Shown here: in pieces, positions 9,185 through 17,890 of the stretch
Layout: every line of letters starts with the position of its first letter
How positions within the stretch are numbered: the first letter of the stretch is position 1
Source of the DNA: an uncultured Piscinibacter sp.
GTDB lineage: Bacteria > Pseudomonadota > Gammaproteobacteria > Burkholderiales > Burkholderiaceae_C
Direction of reading: 5' to 3'
Length of the DNA stretch: 64,000 nt
Assembly (NCBI RefSeq): GCF_937952055.1
Contig: NZ_CALFYO010000011.1
Span: forward strand, 1 to 64,000
Made by a program: the position numbers and the translations under genes
Notes under the pieces: generated by a model
The model's database searches: none
What the model saw: the letters and a program-made list of their open reading frames with translations, nothing else
What the model was told of the DNA's origin: nothing

Positions 9185-11227
9185 ATGTATGCCCTGTTCG
9201 AAGACGCCGGGAAATTCCATGCCGGCCGCGTGATGACCGAAGCCGACAGCTCGATGCAGATCGAGCTCGACTCGGGCAAGCGCGTGAAGGTGAAGTCGGC
9301 CAACGTGCTGCTGAAGTTCGACAAGCCGCAACCGGCCGAGCTGATCGCGTCGGCGCAGACGATCGCGCGCGACATCGATCTCGACCTCGCGTGGGAATTC
9401 GCCCCCGAGCAGGAGTTCGGCTTCGCCGACCTGGCGCGCGACTACTTCGAGGCCAGCGCCGGCGTCGAGAAGCAGGCCGCGGCGCTGTTCCGCCTGTTCG
9501 AAGCGCCGCACTATTTCCGGCGGCTCGGCAAAGGCAATTTCCGCAAGGCGCCGGAGGAGACAGTGAAGGCCGCGCTGCTCGGTATCGAGCGCAAGAAGGC
9601 CGTCCAGGCGCAGATCGAGGCGTGGGCCGGCGAGTTGCTGCGCGGCGATTGTCCGGCGCCGGTGCGCGAGCAGCTGTACAAGATCCTCTTCAAGCCCGAC
9701 AAGAACGCACCCGAGTACAAGGCCGTCGTCGAGGCAGCCAGGCGCTCGCAGAAGCCGCCGCTCGAACTGCTCAAGGCCGCCGGAGCGATCGACTCGCCCT
9801 ACCAGTTCCACTGGCGGCGCTTCCTGTTCGACAACTTCCCCAAGGGCACCGGTTTCCCGCCCCTGGCCGCGCCGGCGATCAAGGAGGAACTGCCGCTGTC
9901 GCCGGTACAGGCCTTCTCGATCGACGACTCGCACACCACCGAGATCGACGACGCGCTGTCCGTGCAGGGCCTGGGCTCGGGCACGGTGGTGTTCGGCATC
10001 CACATCGCTGCACCGGGCCTGGCCATCACTGCCGAGTCGCCGCTGGACAAGCTCGCGCGTGAGCGCCTGTCCACCGTCTACATGCCGGGCTGGAAGCTCA
10101 CCATGCTGCCCGACGCGGTGGTGCAGGCCTACACGCTGACCGCCGGCCAGGCCTGTCCGGCGTTGTCGCTGTACGTCACGGTCGACGAGGCCAGCTTGGC
10201 GGTGAAGGGCAGCGAGACGAAGCTGGAGCGGGTGAACATCGTCTCCAACCTGCGCCACGACCAGCTCGACGCCGTGATCACCGAGGCCGCGCTGAGCGGC
10301 GAGGCGCCCGCCCCCTACGCGCACGCACCCGAACTCGCCTTCGCCTTTCGCCTTGCGCGCCACCTGAAGGCGCAACGCGAGGTGGTGCGCGGCAAGCCCG
10401 AGAGCTTCAACCGGCCGGACTACACCTTCCGACTCGAAGGCGGCGGCGAGCCGCGGGGCGACGAGCGCGTGTCGATCAGCACGCGGCAGCGCGGCGCGCC
10501 GCTGGACCTGATCGTCGCCGAAGCGATGATCCTGGCCAACAGCACCTGGGGCGGCTGGATCGCGGAATGCGGCGTGCCCGGCATCTACCGCAGCCAGGCG
10601 AGCCTGGCGCCGGGCGTGAAGGTGCGCATGGGCGTGAAGCCGGCGCCGCACGCCGGCATGGGCGTGGCGCAGTACACCTGGGCGACCTCGCCGCTGCGCC
10701 GCTACGTCGACCTCGTCAACCAGTGGCAGATCATCGCCTGCGCGCGGCACGGCCGCACCGCGGCGCTGGCCGCGCCCTTCAAGCCCAAGGACGCGGCGCT
10801 GTTCTCGATCATCTCCGCCTTCGACGCCGCCTACGCCGAGTACAACGGCTTCCAGTCGGCGATCGAGCGCTACTGGACCCTGCAGCACCTGGCACAGAAC
10901 GACATTGCCGAACTCGATGCCGCGGTGATGAAGGACGGACTGGTGCGCGCCGACATGCTGCCGCTGGTGTTCAGGGCGCTCGGCGCAGAAGGGCTGCCGC
11001 GCGGCGCGCGCGTGCGCGTGCGCGTGACCGGCACCGACCTGCTCACGCTGGACGTGCATGCCAGCGTGCTCAGGCGCATCGACGACCCGACCACGACCGC
11101 GGACGACGCGCAGGTCGACGAAGCCGACGTCGAGGAGGCGGTGGAGAGCGCCGGACCGCTGACGCTTGCGATCGACGTGGCCGCAGAGGGCGAGGCCGGC
11201 GAGCCGGCGAGCAAGGGCGATGCCTGA
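9185..11227 (+). CDS. RNB domain ribonuclease (RNase II/R family)
   Basis: A 680-residue protein. The RNB catalytic domain starts near residue 240 with the signature SIDDSHTTEIDDALSV, whose aspartates bind the catalytic metal, and continues through GIYRSQA and TSPLRRYVD, the motifs lining the RNA channel. The start at 9185 (MYALFEDAG) matches the betaproteobacterial form; upstream in-frame starts run into ruvC. Expected activity is 3' to 5' processive exoribonuclease on single-stranded RNA. A canonical C-terminal S1 domain is not obvious, so it is closer to RNase II than to RNase R. Confidence 0.92.
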   Translation: MYALFEDAGKFHAGRVMTEADSSMQIELDSGKRVKVKSANVLLKFDKPQPAELIASAQTIARDIDLDLAWEFAPEQEFGFADLARDYFEASAGVEKQAAALFRLFEAPHYFRRLGKGNFRKAPEETVKAALLGIERKKAVQAQIEAWAGELLRGDCPAPVREQLYKILFKPDKNAPEYKAVVEAARRSQKPPLELLKAAGAIDSPYQFHWRRFLFDNFPKGTGFPPLAAPAIKEELPLSPVQAFSIDDSHTTEIDDALSVQGLGSGTVVFGIHIAAPGLAITAESPLDKLARERLSTVYMPGWKLTMLPDAVVQAYTLTAGQACPALSLYVTVDEASLAVKGSETKLERVNIVSNLRHDQLDAVITEAALSGEAPAPYAHAPELAFAFRLARHLKAQREVVRGKPESFNRPDYTFRLEGGGEPRGDERVSISTRQRGAPLDLIVAEAMILANSTWGGWIAECGVPGIYRSQASLAPGVKVRMGVKPAPHAGMGVAQYTWATSPLRRYVDLVNQWQIIACARHGRTAALAAPFKPKDAALFSIISAFDAAYAEYNGFQSAIERYWTLQHLAQNDIAELDAAVMKDGLVRADMLPLVFRALGAEGLPRGARVRVRVTGTDLLTLDVHASVLRRIDDPTTTADDAQVDEADVEEAVESAGPLTLAIDVAAEGEAGEPASKGDA

Positions 11228-12095
11228 CATGGCTTCGAAGGCACGCCGCAAACTCTCGACGCTGCAGCTCGCGCTGCTCTTCTCGGTCGGCGTGCACGCG
11301 GCCCTGCTCGGGGTGCGCTTCGTCGACCCGGAGGGATTCAACCGCGTGTTCCAGGACACCCCGCTGGAAGTGATCCTGGTGAACTCCCGCTCGGGCGAAG
11401 CGCCCTCGGTGGCAGCGGCGATCGCGCAGGCCAACCTGCAGGGCGGCGGCGACGCCGAGCGCGGGCGCGCGACATCGCCGCTGCCACCGGCCGCGACCAT
11501 TGAACTCGGCGACGCCAACGAGGACGCGCGCCGCCAGGTCGAGCAGCTTCAGGAGGCTCAGCAGCAACTGCTCGCGCAAATGCGCCGCGAGCTCGCACTG
11601 CTGCCGCCGCCCGATCCGAGGCGCGACCAGGGCTCGCCGCAGGAGCGCTCGCTGGAAGAAAAGCGTCGCCGGCTGATCGAGCTGCTTGCCGAGATCGAGA
11701 AGCGCATCAACGAGGAGAACGCGCGGCCGAAGAAGCGCTATATCAGCCCTGCCACGAGAGAGGAGGTCTATGCGCTCTATTACGACCAGCTGCGCCGCAG
11801 GATCGAGGAACGCGGCACGCGCAACTTCCCCGAGCACCAGGGTCGCAAACTCTACGGCGAGCTGGTGATGAACGTGACGGTGGATGCCGAGGGCCGTGTC
11901 ATCGAGACCGAGGTCGTGCGGCCGTCCAGCTCGAAGGTGCTCGACCGGCGCGCGGTGGCGATCGTCAAGGCGGCCGCGCCGTTCGGGCCGTTCAGCGCAG
12001 CGATGCGGCGCAAGGCCGACCAGCTGGTGATCACCTCGCGCTTCAAGTTCACGCGCGAGGAGGGACTCGAGACGACGTTGAGCGCGCCCCAGTGA
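11220..12095 (+). CDS. TonB-like energy transducer / TonB C-terminal domain protein
   Basis: About 291 residues. One N-terminal membrane segment (LQLALLFSVGVHAALLGV) is followed by a long charged, coiled-coil-like periplasmic region rich in Q, E and R (about residues 95-180) and a TonB-type C-terminal domain (GELVMNVTVDAEGRVIETEV, then DRRAVAIVKAAAPFGPF). It lacks the proline-rich spacer of classical TonB. ExbB and ExbD are not adjacent. The start is either 11220, overlapping the ribonuclease stop by 8 bases, or 11229. The gene overlaps the GTG start of aroE. In this position it is more likely an envelope protein than the main siderophore TonB. Confidence 0.8.
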   Translation: MPDMASKARRKLSTLQLALLFSVGVHAALLGVRFVDPEGFNRVFQDTPLEVILVNSRSGEAPSVAAAIAQANLQGGGDAERGRATSPLPPAATIELGDANEDARRQVEQLQEAQQQLLAQMRRELALLPPPDPRRDQGSPQERSLEEKRRRLIELLAEIEKRINEENARPKKRYISPATREEVYALYYDQLRRRIEERGTRNFPEHQGRKLYGELVMNVTVDAEGRVIETEVVRPSSSKVLDRRAVAIVKAAAPFGPFSAAMRRKADQLVITSRFKFTREEGLETTLSAPQ

Positions 12096-12952
12096 CCGTG
12101 GCCCATCCCGATCGTTACGCGGTGGCCGGCAATCCGGTCGAACACAGCCAGTCGCCCTTCATCCATGCGGAATTCGCCCGGCAGACGAGGCAGGCGATGG
12201 TCTACGGCCGCCTGCTCTGCCCGCTGAACGGCTTCGCCGAGACGGTCCGCGGATTCGCGGCCGACACCTCGGCCGGGGCAGTGCGCGGGTGCAACGTCAC
12301 CGTGCCGTTCAAGTTCGAGGCCTACGCGCTCGCCGCGCGCCACACGCCGCGAGCCACGCTGGCACGGGCCGCCAACACGCTGCGTTTCGATGCCGGGGGC
12401 TGGCTCGCCGACAACACCGACGGCATCGGCCTGGTGCGCGACATCGAGCGCAATGCCGGCGTGCCGCTGGCCGGCGCGCGCGTGCTGCTGATCGGCGCGG
12501 GCGGCGCCGCGGCCGGCGCGCTGGGGCCGCTGCTTGCGGCCGGGCCTGCGGAGCTGGTGGTGGCCAACCGCACGCTGGCGAAGGCGCAGCAGCTGGTCGA
12601 ACGGCACCGTGACGTATCGGCCTCGGTCGCGCTGTCGGTGCGTCCGCCCGGCGATTGCGGACGCGGCTTCGACGTGGTCGTCAACGCCACGGCCTCCAGC
12701 CTGCAGGGCGACAAGGTCCCCGTCGGTGCCGGCGTGCTCGGCCACGGAGCACTCGCGCTCGACATGATGTATGGCCAGGCGGCGCAAGGCTTCATCGCCT
12801 GGGCCGAAGCGCACGGCGCACGCGGTCGCGACGGCCTCGGCATGCTCGTCGAGCAGGCCGCCGAAGCGTTCGGGTTGTGGCGCGGCGTGCAGCCTGACAC
12901 CGCGCCCGTGCTCGCCGCATTGCGCGAGCGCCTGGGAAGCCAGGCGTCATGA
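12092..12952 (+). CDS. aroE: Shikimate dehydrogenase
   Basis: A 286-residue NADPH-dependent enzyme reducing 3-dehydroshikimate in aromatic amino acid synthesis. Motifs: GNPVEHSQSPFIH (shikimate site), GCNVTVPFK with the catalytic lysine, DNTDGIG, and the Rossmann motif GAGGAAAG. It starts with GTG at 12092, overlapping the preceding stop by 4 bases; its own stop overlaps the mtgA start. Confidence 0.95.
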   Translation: MTVAHPDRYAVAGNPVEHSQSPFIHAEFARQTRQAMVYGRLLCPLNGFAETVRGFAADTSAGAVRGCNVTVPFKFEAYALAARHTPRATLARAANTLRFDAGGWLADNTDGIGLVRDIERNAGVPLAGARVLLIGAGGAAAGALGPLLAAGPAELVVANRTLAKAQQLVERHRDVSASVALSVRPPGDCGRGFDVVVNATASSLQGDKVPVGAGVLGHGALALDMMYGQAAQGFIAWAEAHGARGRDGLGMLVEQAAEAFGLWRGVQPDTAPVLAALRERLGSQAS

Positions 12953-13737
12953 TGCGCACGGTGGCACGGGCGCTGCTGCGTCTGCTGGCCCTGTTCGTGC
13001 TCTCGGCGTTCGCGCTGCAGCTGTACTTCCTCGCCCGCGTCGCGCTGATGGCGGTTCTCGACCCGCAGTCGACCACCTTCCAGCGCTCCGAAGCCTGGCG
13101 GCTGCTCGTCGAGAAGCGGCAGATCCTGTGGGCGCAGCAGTGGGTGGACTACGCGCGCATCTCGCCGAACCTCAAGCGCGCGGTCATCGCTTCCGAGGAT
13201 GCCGAGTTCGCCGAGCACAGCGGCGTCGACTGGGACGCGATCGAGAAGGCCTGGGAGCGCAATCAGCGCGCCGAGGAACGCCTCGAGCGGCTGACCGCGC
13301 AGCATGAACGCCGGACCGCGAGAGTGCCGGCGGGCAGGGCACCGCCCCCGCCGCCACCGCAGGTGGCCAAGGTGGTGGGCGGCTCGACCATCACCCAGCA
13401 GCTCGCCAAGAACCTCTTCCTCGGCAGCGAGCGCAGCCTCGCACGCAAGGGCCAGGAGTTCGTCATCACGATGATGCTGGAGGGCCTGCTGCCCAAGCAG
13501 CGCATCCTCGAGATCTATCTGAACAGCGTCGAGTGGGGCGAGGGCATGTTCGGCGCGGAAGCCGCTGCACGGCACTACTTCCGCACCAGCGCGCAAGCGC
13601 TCGGTCCGATGCAGGCGGCACGGCTGGCGGTGATGCTGCCGGCGCCCAAGCGGTTCGAGAAGCGGCCGAACTCGGCCTACGTGATCGGCCGCGCCGGCAC
13701 GATCGCGGCGCGCATGGGCGCGATCGACCCGCCGTAG
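12949..13737 (+). CDS. mtgA: Monofunctional biosynthetic peptidoglycan transglycosylase
   Basis: A 262-residue GT51 glycosyltransferase that polymerises lipid II into glycan strands. One N-terminal membrane anchor (about residues 8-35) precedes the catalytic domain with ASEDAEFAEHSGVDW (catalytic Glu), GGSTITQQLAKNLFL and ILEIYLNSVEWGEGMFG. Between the first two motifs there is an extra, low-complexity stretch of about 25 residues including six consecutive prolines (about residues 108-143) that most MtgA proteins lack. The aroE-mtgA overlap of 4 bases indicates coupling. Confidence 0.95.
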   Translation: MMRTVARALLRLLALFVLSAFALQLYFLARVALMAVLDPQSTTFQRSEAWRLLVEKRQILWAQQWVDYARISPNLKRAVIASEDAEFAEHSGVDWDAIEKAWERNQRAEERLERLTAQHERRTARVPAGRAPPPPPPQVAKVVGGSTITQQLAKNLFLGSERSLARKGQEFVITMMLEGLLPKQRILEIYLNSVEWGEGMFGAEAAARHYFRTSAQALGPMQAARLAVMLPAPKRFEKRPNSAYVIGRAGTIAARMGAIDPP

Positions 13738-13769
13738 AGGGGGGTCGGCGCCGCTGCCTAGAATGGGCC

Positions 13770-14366
13770 ATGACTCCGACGCTGACCGAAGAGATTGCCG
13801 CCGCCGCCGCCCGCTTGGTGGTGGAGGAGGGCATGGAGTACGGCCCCGCCAAGCGCAAGGCCGCGAAGACGCTGGGCCGGCACAGTGTGCGCCCGGCCGA
13901 GATGCCGGCCAACGAAGCGGTGGAGGACGAGGTCCGGGCCTACTTGCAGCTCTTCTGCGCCGACACCCAGCCGTCGGAGCTGCGAGCGCTGCGCGAAGTG
14001 GCAGCACAGTGGATGGAGCGCCTCGCGCCGCTGCGGCCGCACCTGGGTGGTGCCGTGTGGCGGGGTACGGCCACGCGACTGTCCTGCGTTCATCTGCAAC
14101 TCTATTGCGACGACTCCAAGCAGGCCGAGATCCGCCTGCTCGACCTCGGCGTGCCCTACGACGTGGGCAGCCGATCCGGGCCGCGCGGCGAGAGCATCGA
14201 CGTGCTCACGGTGTCCAGCCCCAGTCGCGAGCTCGGCGAGGCGGTCACCGTGCATCTCTCCGTGCTCGACCACGACGATCTGCGCGGCGCGCTGAAGCCC
14301 GATGCGCGTGGCCGGACCTCCTGCGGCGACCTGGCGGCGCTGCGCCGATTGCTGGTGTCGGCATGA
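13770..14366 (+). CDS. Conserved protein of unknown function
   Basis: A 198-residue soluble protein with no signal peptide or membrane segment. The N-terminal third is helical (EEIAAAAARLVVEEGMEYGPAKRKAAKTLG), followed by an alpha/beta region with ATRLSCVHLQLYCDDSKQAEI and a C-terminal DHDDLRGAL. I do not recognise a catalytic signature. The stop overlaps the start of the next gene (ATGA), coupling it to a thioredoxin-fold exported protein. Its place after mtgA suggests an accessory envelope or redox role, which is inference only. Confidence 0.7.
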   Translation: MTPTLTEEIAAAAARLVVEEGMEYGPAKRKAAKTLGRHSVRPAEMPANEAVEDEVRAYLQLFCADTQPSELRALREVAAQWMERLAPLRPHLGGAVWRGTATRLSCVHLQLYCDDSKQAEIRLLDLGVPYDVGSRSGPRGESIDVLTVSSPSRELGEAVTVHLSVLDHDDLRGALKPDARGRTSCGDLAALRRLLVSA

Positions 14367-14884
14367 AGCGTCGGTCACTGCTCGTCGGCTCGGCGGTGGG
14401 TGCCGCGGCGGCGCTGGCTGGCGCGGGCGTGGCGTGGTGGCGGCTGCGTGTCGCCGAACCGCCGTTGCCAGCCGGCTTCTGGGACAGCCGCTTCGAACGG
14501 CCCGAAGGTGGAGAGTTGGCACTGGCGAGCTTGCGGGGCAAGCCGCTGGTGCTGAACTTCTGGGCGACCTGGTGCGCGCCTTGCGTCACCGAATTGCCGC
14601 TTCTCGATGGCTTTCACCGGGAGCAGAATCCGCGCGGCTGGACCGTGGTGGCGCTGGCCATCGACAGCCCGACACCGGTGCGGGAGTTCCTCCGCCAGCG
14701 GCCGTTGGCGATGCCGGTCGGACTGGCGGGTCTGGATGGCGTGGAGTTCGGGCGCTCACTCGGCAATCACCAGGGCGGCCTGCCCTTCACGGTGGTGCTG
14801 GGCAGCGATGGCACGGTGCGTTGGCGCAAGCTCGGGGCACTCGGGACAGCCGACATCGAGGCGTGGCAGTCCAGCGTGTCCTGA
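14363..14884 (+). CDS. TlpA-family thiol-disulfide oxidoreductase
   Basis: A 173-residue exported protein. It has an N-terminal signal or anchor segment (RRSLLVGSAVGAAAALAGAGV, with a twin arginine) and a thioredoxin fold with active site WCAPC (Cys71 and Cys74) and a GLPFTVVLG segment carrying the cis-proline region. It should reduce disulfides in periplasmic proteins, for example in cytochrome c maturation. It overlaps the preceding gene by 4 bases. Confidence 0.88.
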   Translation: MKRRSLLVGSAVGAAAALAGAGVAWWRLRVAEPPLPAGFWDSRFERPEGGELALASLRGKPLVLNFWATWCAPCVTELPLLDGFHREQNPRGWTVVALAIDSPTPVREFLRQRPLAMPVGLAGLDGVEFGRSLGNHQGGLPFTVVLGSDGTVRWRKLGALGTADIEAWQSSVS

Positions 14885-15145
14885 GTTTCTTCGCCATTCG
14901 CAAGCACCAACCGGCGCAAAAGTCAATTGCTGCTAAATGGCGCCAAGGCGCGTAAAGTCGCGGCCTTCGCGCCGCAATTCAGGCTTCATTCCACGGCCAT
15001 CGAAATCTAACGCAGTCCCGGCATGAAGCGCGTGGCGCCTGGTCCGAGGCGGCGCATCCGGGAAAATTGAGCGCCGTTGGGCACAGGATGGCTGCGGCAG
15101 CCCACATCAAGAGGCCAGAGACCTCGCATCACCGTTGGAGAGAGC
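14885..15145 (+). promoter_or_regulatory. 261-base gap carrying the accB promoter region
   Basis: There is no credible coding frame between the TlpA-family gene and accB. The first part is locally AT-richer (AAAAGTCAATTGCTGCTAAATGG, around 14918-14940) than the surrounding genome. It should hold the promoter of the accBC operon, but no clear -35/-10 pair could be assigned. The accB ribosome-binding site is GGAGAG at 15137-15142. Confidence 0.4.
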
Positions 15146-15613
15146 ATGGACCTTCGCAAGCTCAAGACACTGATCGACCTGGTGTCGGAATCGAACATCT
15201 CGGAGTTGGAAATCACCGAAGCCGACGGCAAGGTGCGCATCGTCAAGTCCGAACCGGCTGCTGCGGCGTTGGCGGCGAACCCGGGCCAGGCGGCAGCCGT
15301 TGCCGCCGTGCCGCCCGTCGCTGCGCCGGTGGCTGCACCTGCGGTGGCTGCCGCACCCGCCGCCGCGCCCGCCGAGACCGGTCATGTCGTGAAGTCGCCG
15401 ATGGTCGGCACCTTCTACCGCTCGTCCAGCCCGGGCGGCAAGCCGTTCGTCGAGTTGGGCACGGCGGTCAAGGAAGGCGAGCCGATCTGCATCATCGAGG
15501 CGATGAAGATCATGAACGAGATCGAGTCGGACAAGTCCGGCACGATCACCAAGATCCTCTGCGAGAACGGCCAGGCAGTCGAATTCGGCCAGCCCCTGTT
15601 CGTCATCGAGTGA
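15146..15613 (+). CDS. accB: Acetyl-CoA carboxylase biotin carboxyl carrier protein
   Basis: A 155-residue BCCP. An N-terminal helical region (MDLRKLKTLIDLVSES) is followed by an alanine/proline-rich linker (about residues 35-75) and the biotinyl domain, with EAMKIMNEIE carrying the biotinylated Lys121. It carries the carboxyl group from AccC to the carboxyltransferase in fatty acid synthesis. accC follows after 10 bases. Confidence 0.97.
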   Translation: MDLRKLKTLIDLVSESNISELEITEADGKVRIVKSEPAAAALAANPGQAAAVAAVPPVAAPVAAPAVAAAPAAAPAETGHVVKSPMVGTFYRSSSPGGKPFVELGTAVKEGEPICIIEAMKIMNEIESDKSGTITKILCENGQAVEFGQPLFVIE

Positions 15614-15623
15614 GCCCGACTCG

Positions 15624-16973
15624 ATGTTCAAGAAGATCCTGATCGCGAACCGGGGCGAGATCGCCCTGCGCATCCAGCGCGCCTGTCGAGAGATGGGCAT
15701 CAAGTCGGTGGTGGTGTACTCCGAGGCCGACCGCGACGCCAAGTACGTCAGGCTCGCCGACGAGGCGGTCTGCATCGGCCCGGCAGCGTCTGCGCAGAGC
15801 TACCTCAACATGCCGGCCATCATCTCGACCGCGGAGGTGACGGACGCCGAGGCCATTCACCCTGGCTACGGCTTCCTGTCGGAGAACGCCGACTTCGCCG
15901 AGCGCGTCGAGCGCAGCGGCTTCACCTTCATCGGCCCGACCCCCGAGTCGATCCGCCTGATGGGCGACAAAGTGTCGGCCAAGCAGGCGATGATCAAGTC
16001 CGGCGTGCCCTGCGTGCCGGGTTCGGATGGCGCCCTGCCCGAAGACCCCAAGGAGATCATCCGCATCGCCCGAGGGATCGGCTACCCGGTGATCATCAAG
16101 GCGGCAGGCGGTGGCGGCGGCCGCGGCATGCGCGTGGTGCACACGGAAGCCGCGCTGATCCATGCCGTGCAGACCACGCGCAGCGAGGCCGGCGCCGCGT
16201 TCGGCAACCCGGCGGTGTACATGGAGAAGTTCCTCGAGCACCCACGCCACATCGAAATCCAGGTGATGGCGGACCAGCACAAGAGCGCGGTCTGGCTCGG
16301 CGAGCGCGACTGCTCGATGCAGCGGCGTCACCAGAAGATCATCGAGGAGGCGCCGGCGCCGGGCATCCCGAGGCGCGTGATCGAGCGCATCGGCGACCGC
16401 TGCGCCGCCGCCTGCAAGAAGATCGGCTACCGCGGCGCAGGCACCTTCGAGTTCCTCTACGAGGATGGCGAGTTCTACTTCATCGAGATGAACACGCGCG
16501 TCCAGGTGGAGCACCCGGTCACCGAGCTCGTCACCGGCATCGACATCGTGCAGATGCAGATCCGCGTCGCCGCCGGCGAGAAGCTGCCCTTCGCGCAGCG
16601 CAACATCCAGATGCGCGGCCATGCGATCGAGTGCCGCGTGAACGCCGAGGACCCGTACAAGTTCACGCCCTCGCCCGGCCGCATCACCATGTGGCACCCG
16701 CCGGGCGGCCCCGGCGTGCGCGTGGACTCGCACGCCTACACCAACTACTTCGTGCCTCCGAACTACGACTCGATGATCGGCAAGATCATCGCGCACGGCG
16801 ATACGCGCGATCAGGCACTGGCGCGCATGCGCATCGCGCTGTCGGAGACCGTGGTCGAGGGCATCCTTACCAACATCCCTCTGCACCGCGAGCTGATGGT
16901 GGACGCCAAGTTCATCGAGGGCGGCACCAGCATCCACTACCTCGAGGGGTGGATGGCCGAGCACAAGCGCTGA
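15624..16973 (+). CDS. accC: Acetyl-CoA carboxylase, biotin carboxylase subunit
   Basis: A 449-residue ATP-grasp enzyme that carboxylates biotin on AccB. Motifs: LIANRGEIALRI at the N-terminus, HPGYGFLSENA, the glycine-rich ATP loop AAGGGGGRGMR, ERDCSMQRRHQK and the active-site EMNTRVQVEHPVTE. Full length for the family. It forms the usual accBC operon and is followed after 10 bases by prmA. Confidence 0.97.
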   Translation: MFKKILIANRGEIALRIQRACREMGIKSVVVYSEADRDAKYVRLADEAVCIGPAASAQSYLNMPAIISTAEVTDAEAIHPGYGFLSENADFAERVERSGFTFIGPTPESIRLMGDKVSAKQAMIKSGVPCVPGSDGALPEDPKEIIRIARGIGYPVIIKAAGGGGGRGMRVVHTEAALIHAVQTTRSEAGAAFGNPAVYMEKFLEHPRHIEIQVMADQHKSAVWLGERDCSMQRRHQKIIEEAPAPGIPRRVIERIGDRCAAACKKIGYRGAGTFEFLYEDGEFYFIEMNTRVQVEHPVTELVTGIDIVQMQIRVAAGEKLPFAQRNIQMRGHAIECRVNAEDPYKFTPSPGRITMWHPPGGPGVRVDSHAYTNYFVPPNYDSMIGKIIAHGDTRDQALARMRIALSETVVEGILTNIPLHRELMVDAKFIEGGTSIHYLEGWMAEHKR

Positions 16974-16983
16974 CGGCCGCACG

Positions 16984-17883
16984 ATGGTCGAGTTGCTGCT
17001 GCTCGCGCCGGAGGACGCTGTCGAGACGGTCTCCGACGCGCTGATCGACGAACTCGGCGCCCTCTCCGCGTCGGTGGAGGACGCCGACGCGGACACCGAG
17101 GCCGAGCAAGCCCTCTTCGGCGAGCCCGGCATGCCTGCGCCGGCGGGCGGCTGGCGGCGCTCGCGCCTGATCGCGCTGTTCGCCGACGAATCCGCCGCCA
17201 CCGAGGCCGCGACGCTGCTGCTCGCCCAGGACTGGGCGCGCGACGTGGCGCTGGTGACGATGCGGCCGGTCGCCGAGCAGGACTGGGTGCGGCTCACGCA
17301 GTCGCAGTTCGCGCCGGTGGAGGTCGCACCGGGTTTCTGGATCGTGCCGAGCTGGCATGAGGTGCCGGCGGGTGCGCAGCGCGTCATTCGCCTCGACCCC
17401 GGACTCGCCTTCGGCACGGGCACGCACCCCACCACACGCATGTGCCTGCGCTGGACTGCTCGTGAGGCGCCTCGCCGCGCCACGTCCTGGACGCGGGTGC
17501 TCGACTATGGCTGCGGCTCGGGCATCCTGGCCATCGGTGCGGCGCTGCACGGCGCGCGCAACATCGACGCCGTCGACATCGATCCGGCGGCCGTCGAGGC
17601 GACGCGCGCGAATGCGCTCGCCAATGCGGTCGAGGTCCGCGCCGGCTTGCCTGACCTGGCGAGTGGCGTCTATCCGCTGGTGTACGCCAACATCCTCGCC
17701 ACCCCGCTCAAGCTGCTCGCGCCGCTGCTCAGCGCCCACGTCGCCCCCGGCGGCAGCCTGGTGCTGGCCGGCATCCTCGAGCGTCAGGCCGAAGAACTCT
17801 GCGCGGCTTACGCGCCATGGCTCGCACTGGAGGTGACCGATCGCGACGAAGGCTGGGTGCTGTTGAGCGGCCAGATGGCATGA
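16984..17883 (+). CDS. prmA: Ribosomal protein L11 methyltransferase
   Basis: A 299-residue SAM-dependent methyltransferase that trimethylates ribosomal protein L11. The N-terminal substrate domain (1-115) is linked to a methyltransferase domain with GLAFGTGTHPTTRMC, the SAM loop VLDYGCGSGILAIGA, and YANILATPL in place of the usual N-I-L-A motif. The accC-prmA order is typical of betaproteobacteria. Confidence 0.95.
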   Translation: MVELLLLAPEDAVETVSDALIDELGALSASVEDADADTEAEQALFGEPGMPAPAGGWRRSRLIALFADESAATEAATLLLAQDWARDVALVTMRPVAEQDWVRLTQSQFAPVEVAPGFWIVPSWHEVPAGAQRVIRLDPGLAFGTGTHPTTRMCLRWTAREAPRRATSWTRVLDYGCGSGILAIGAALHGARNIDAVDIDPAAVEATRANALANAVEVRAGLPDLASGVYPLVYANILATPLKLLAPLLSAHVAPGGSLVLAGILERQAEELCAAYAPWLALEVTDRDEGWVLLSGQMA

Positions 17884-17890
17884 TCCCGGC

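Noticed and set aside
8825..11518. 897-codon minus-strand frame opposite ruvC and the RNB ribonuclease
   Set aside because: Both plus-strand genes have complete catalytic motifs; the antisense protein has only shadow composition.
15603..17483. Minus-strand frame opposite accC and prmA
   Set aside because: Shadow of two recognised genes; histidine- and valine-rich without domains.
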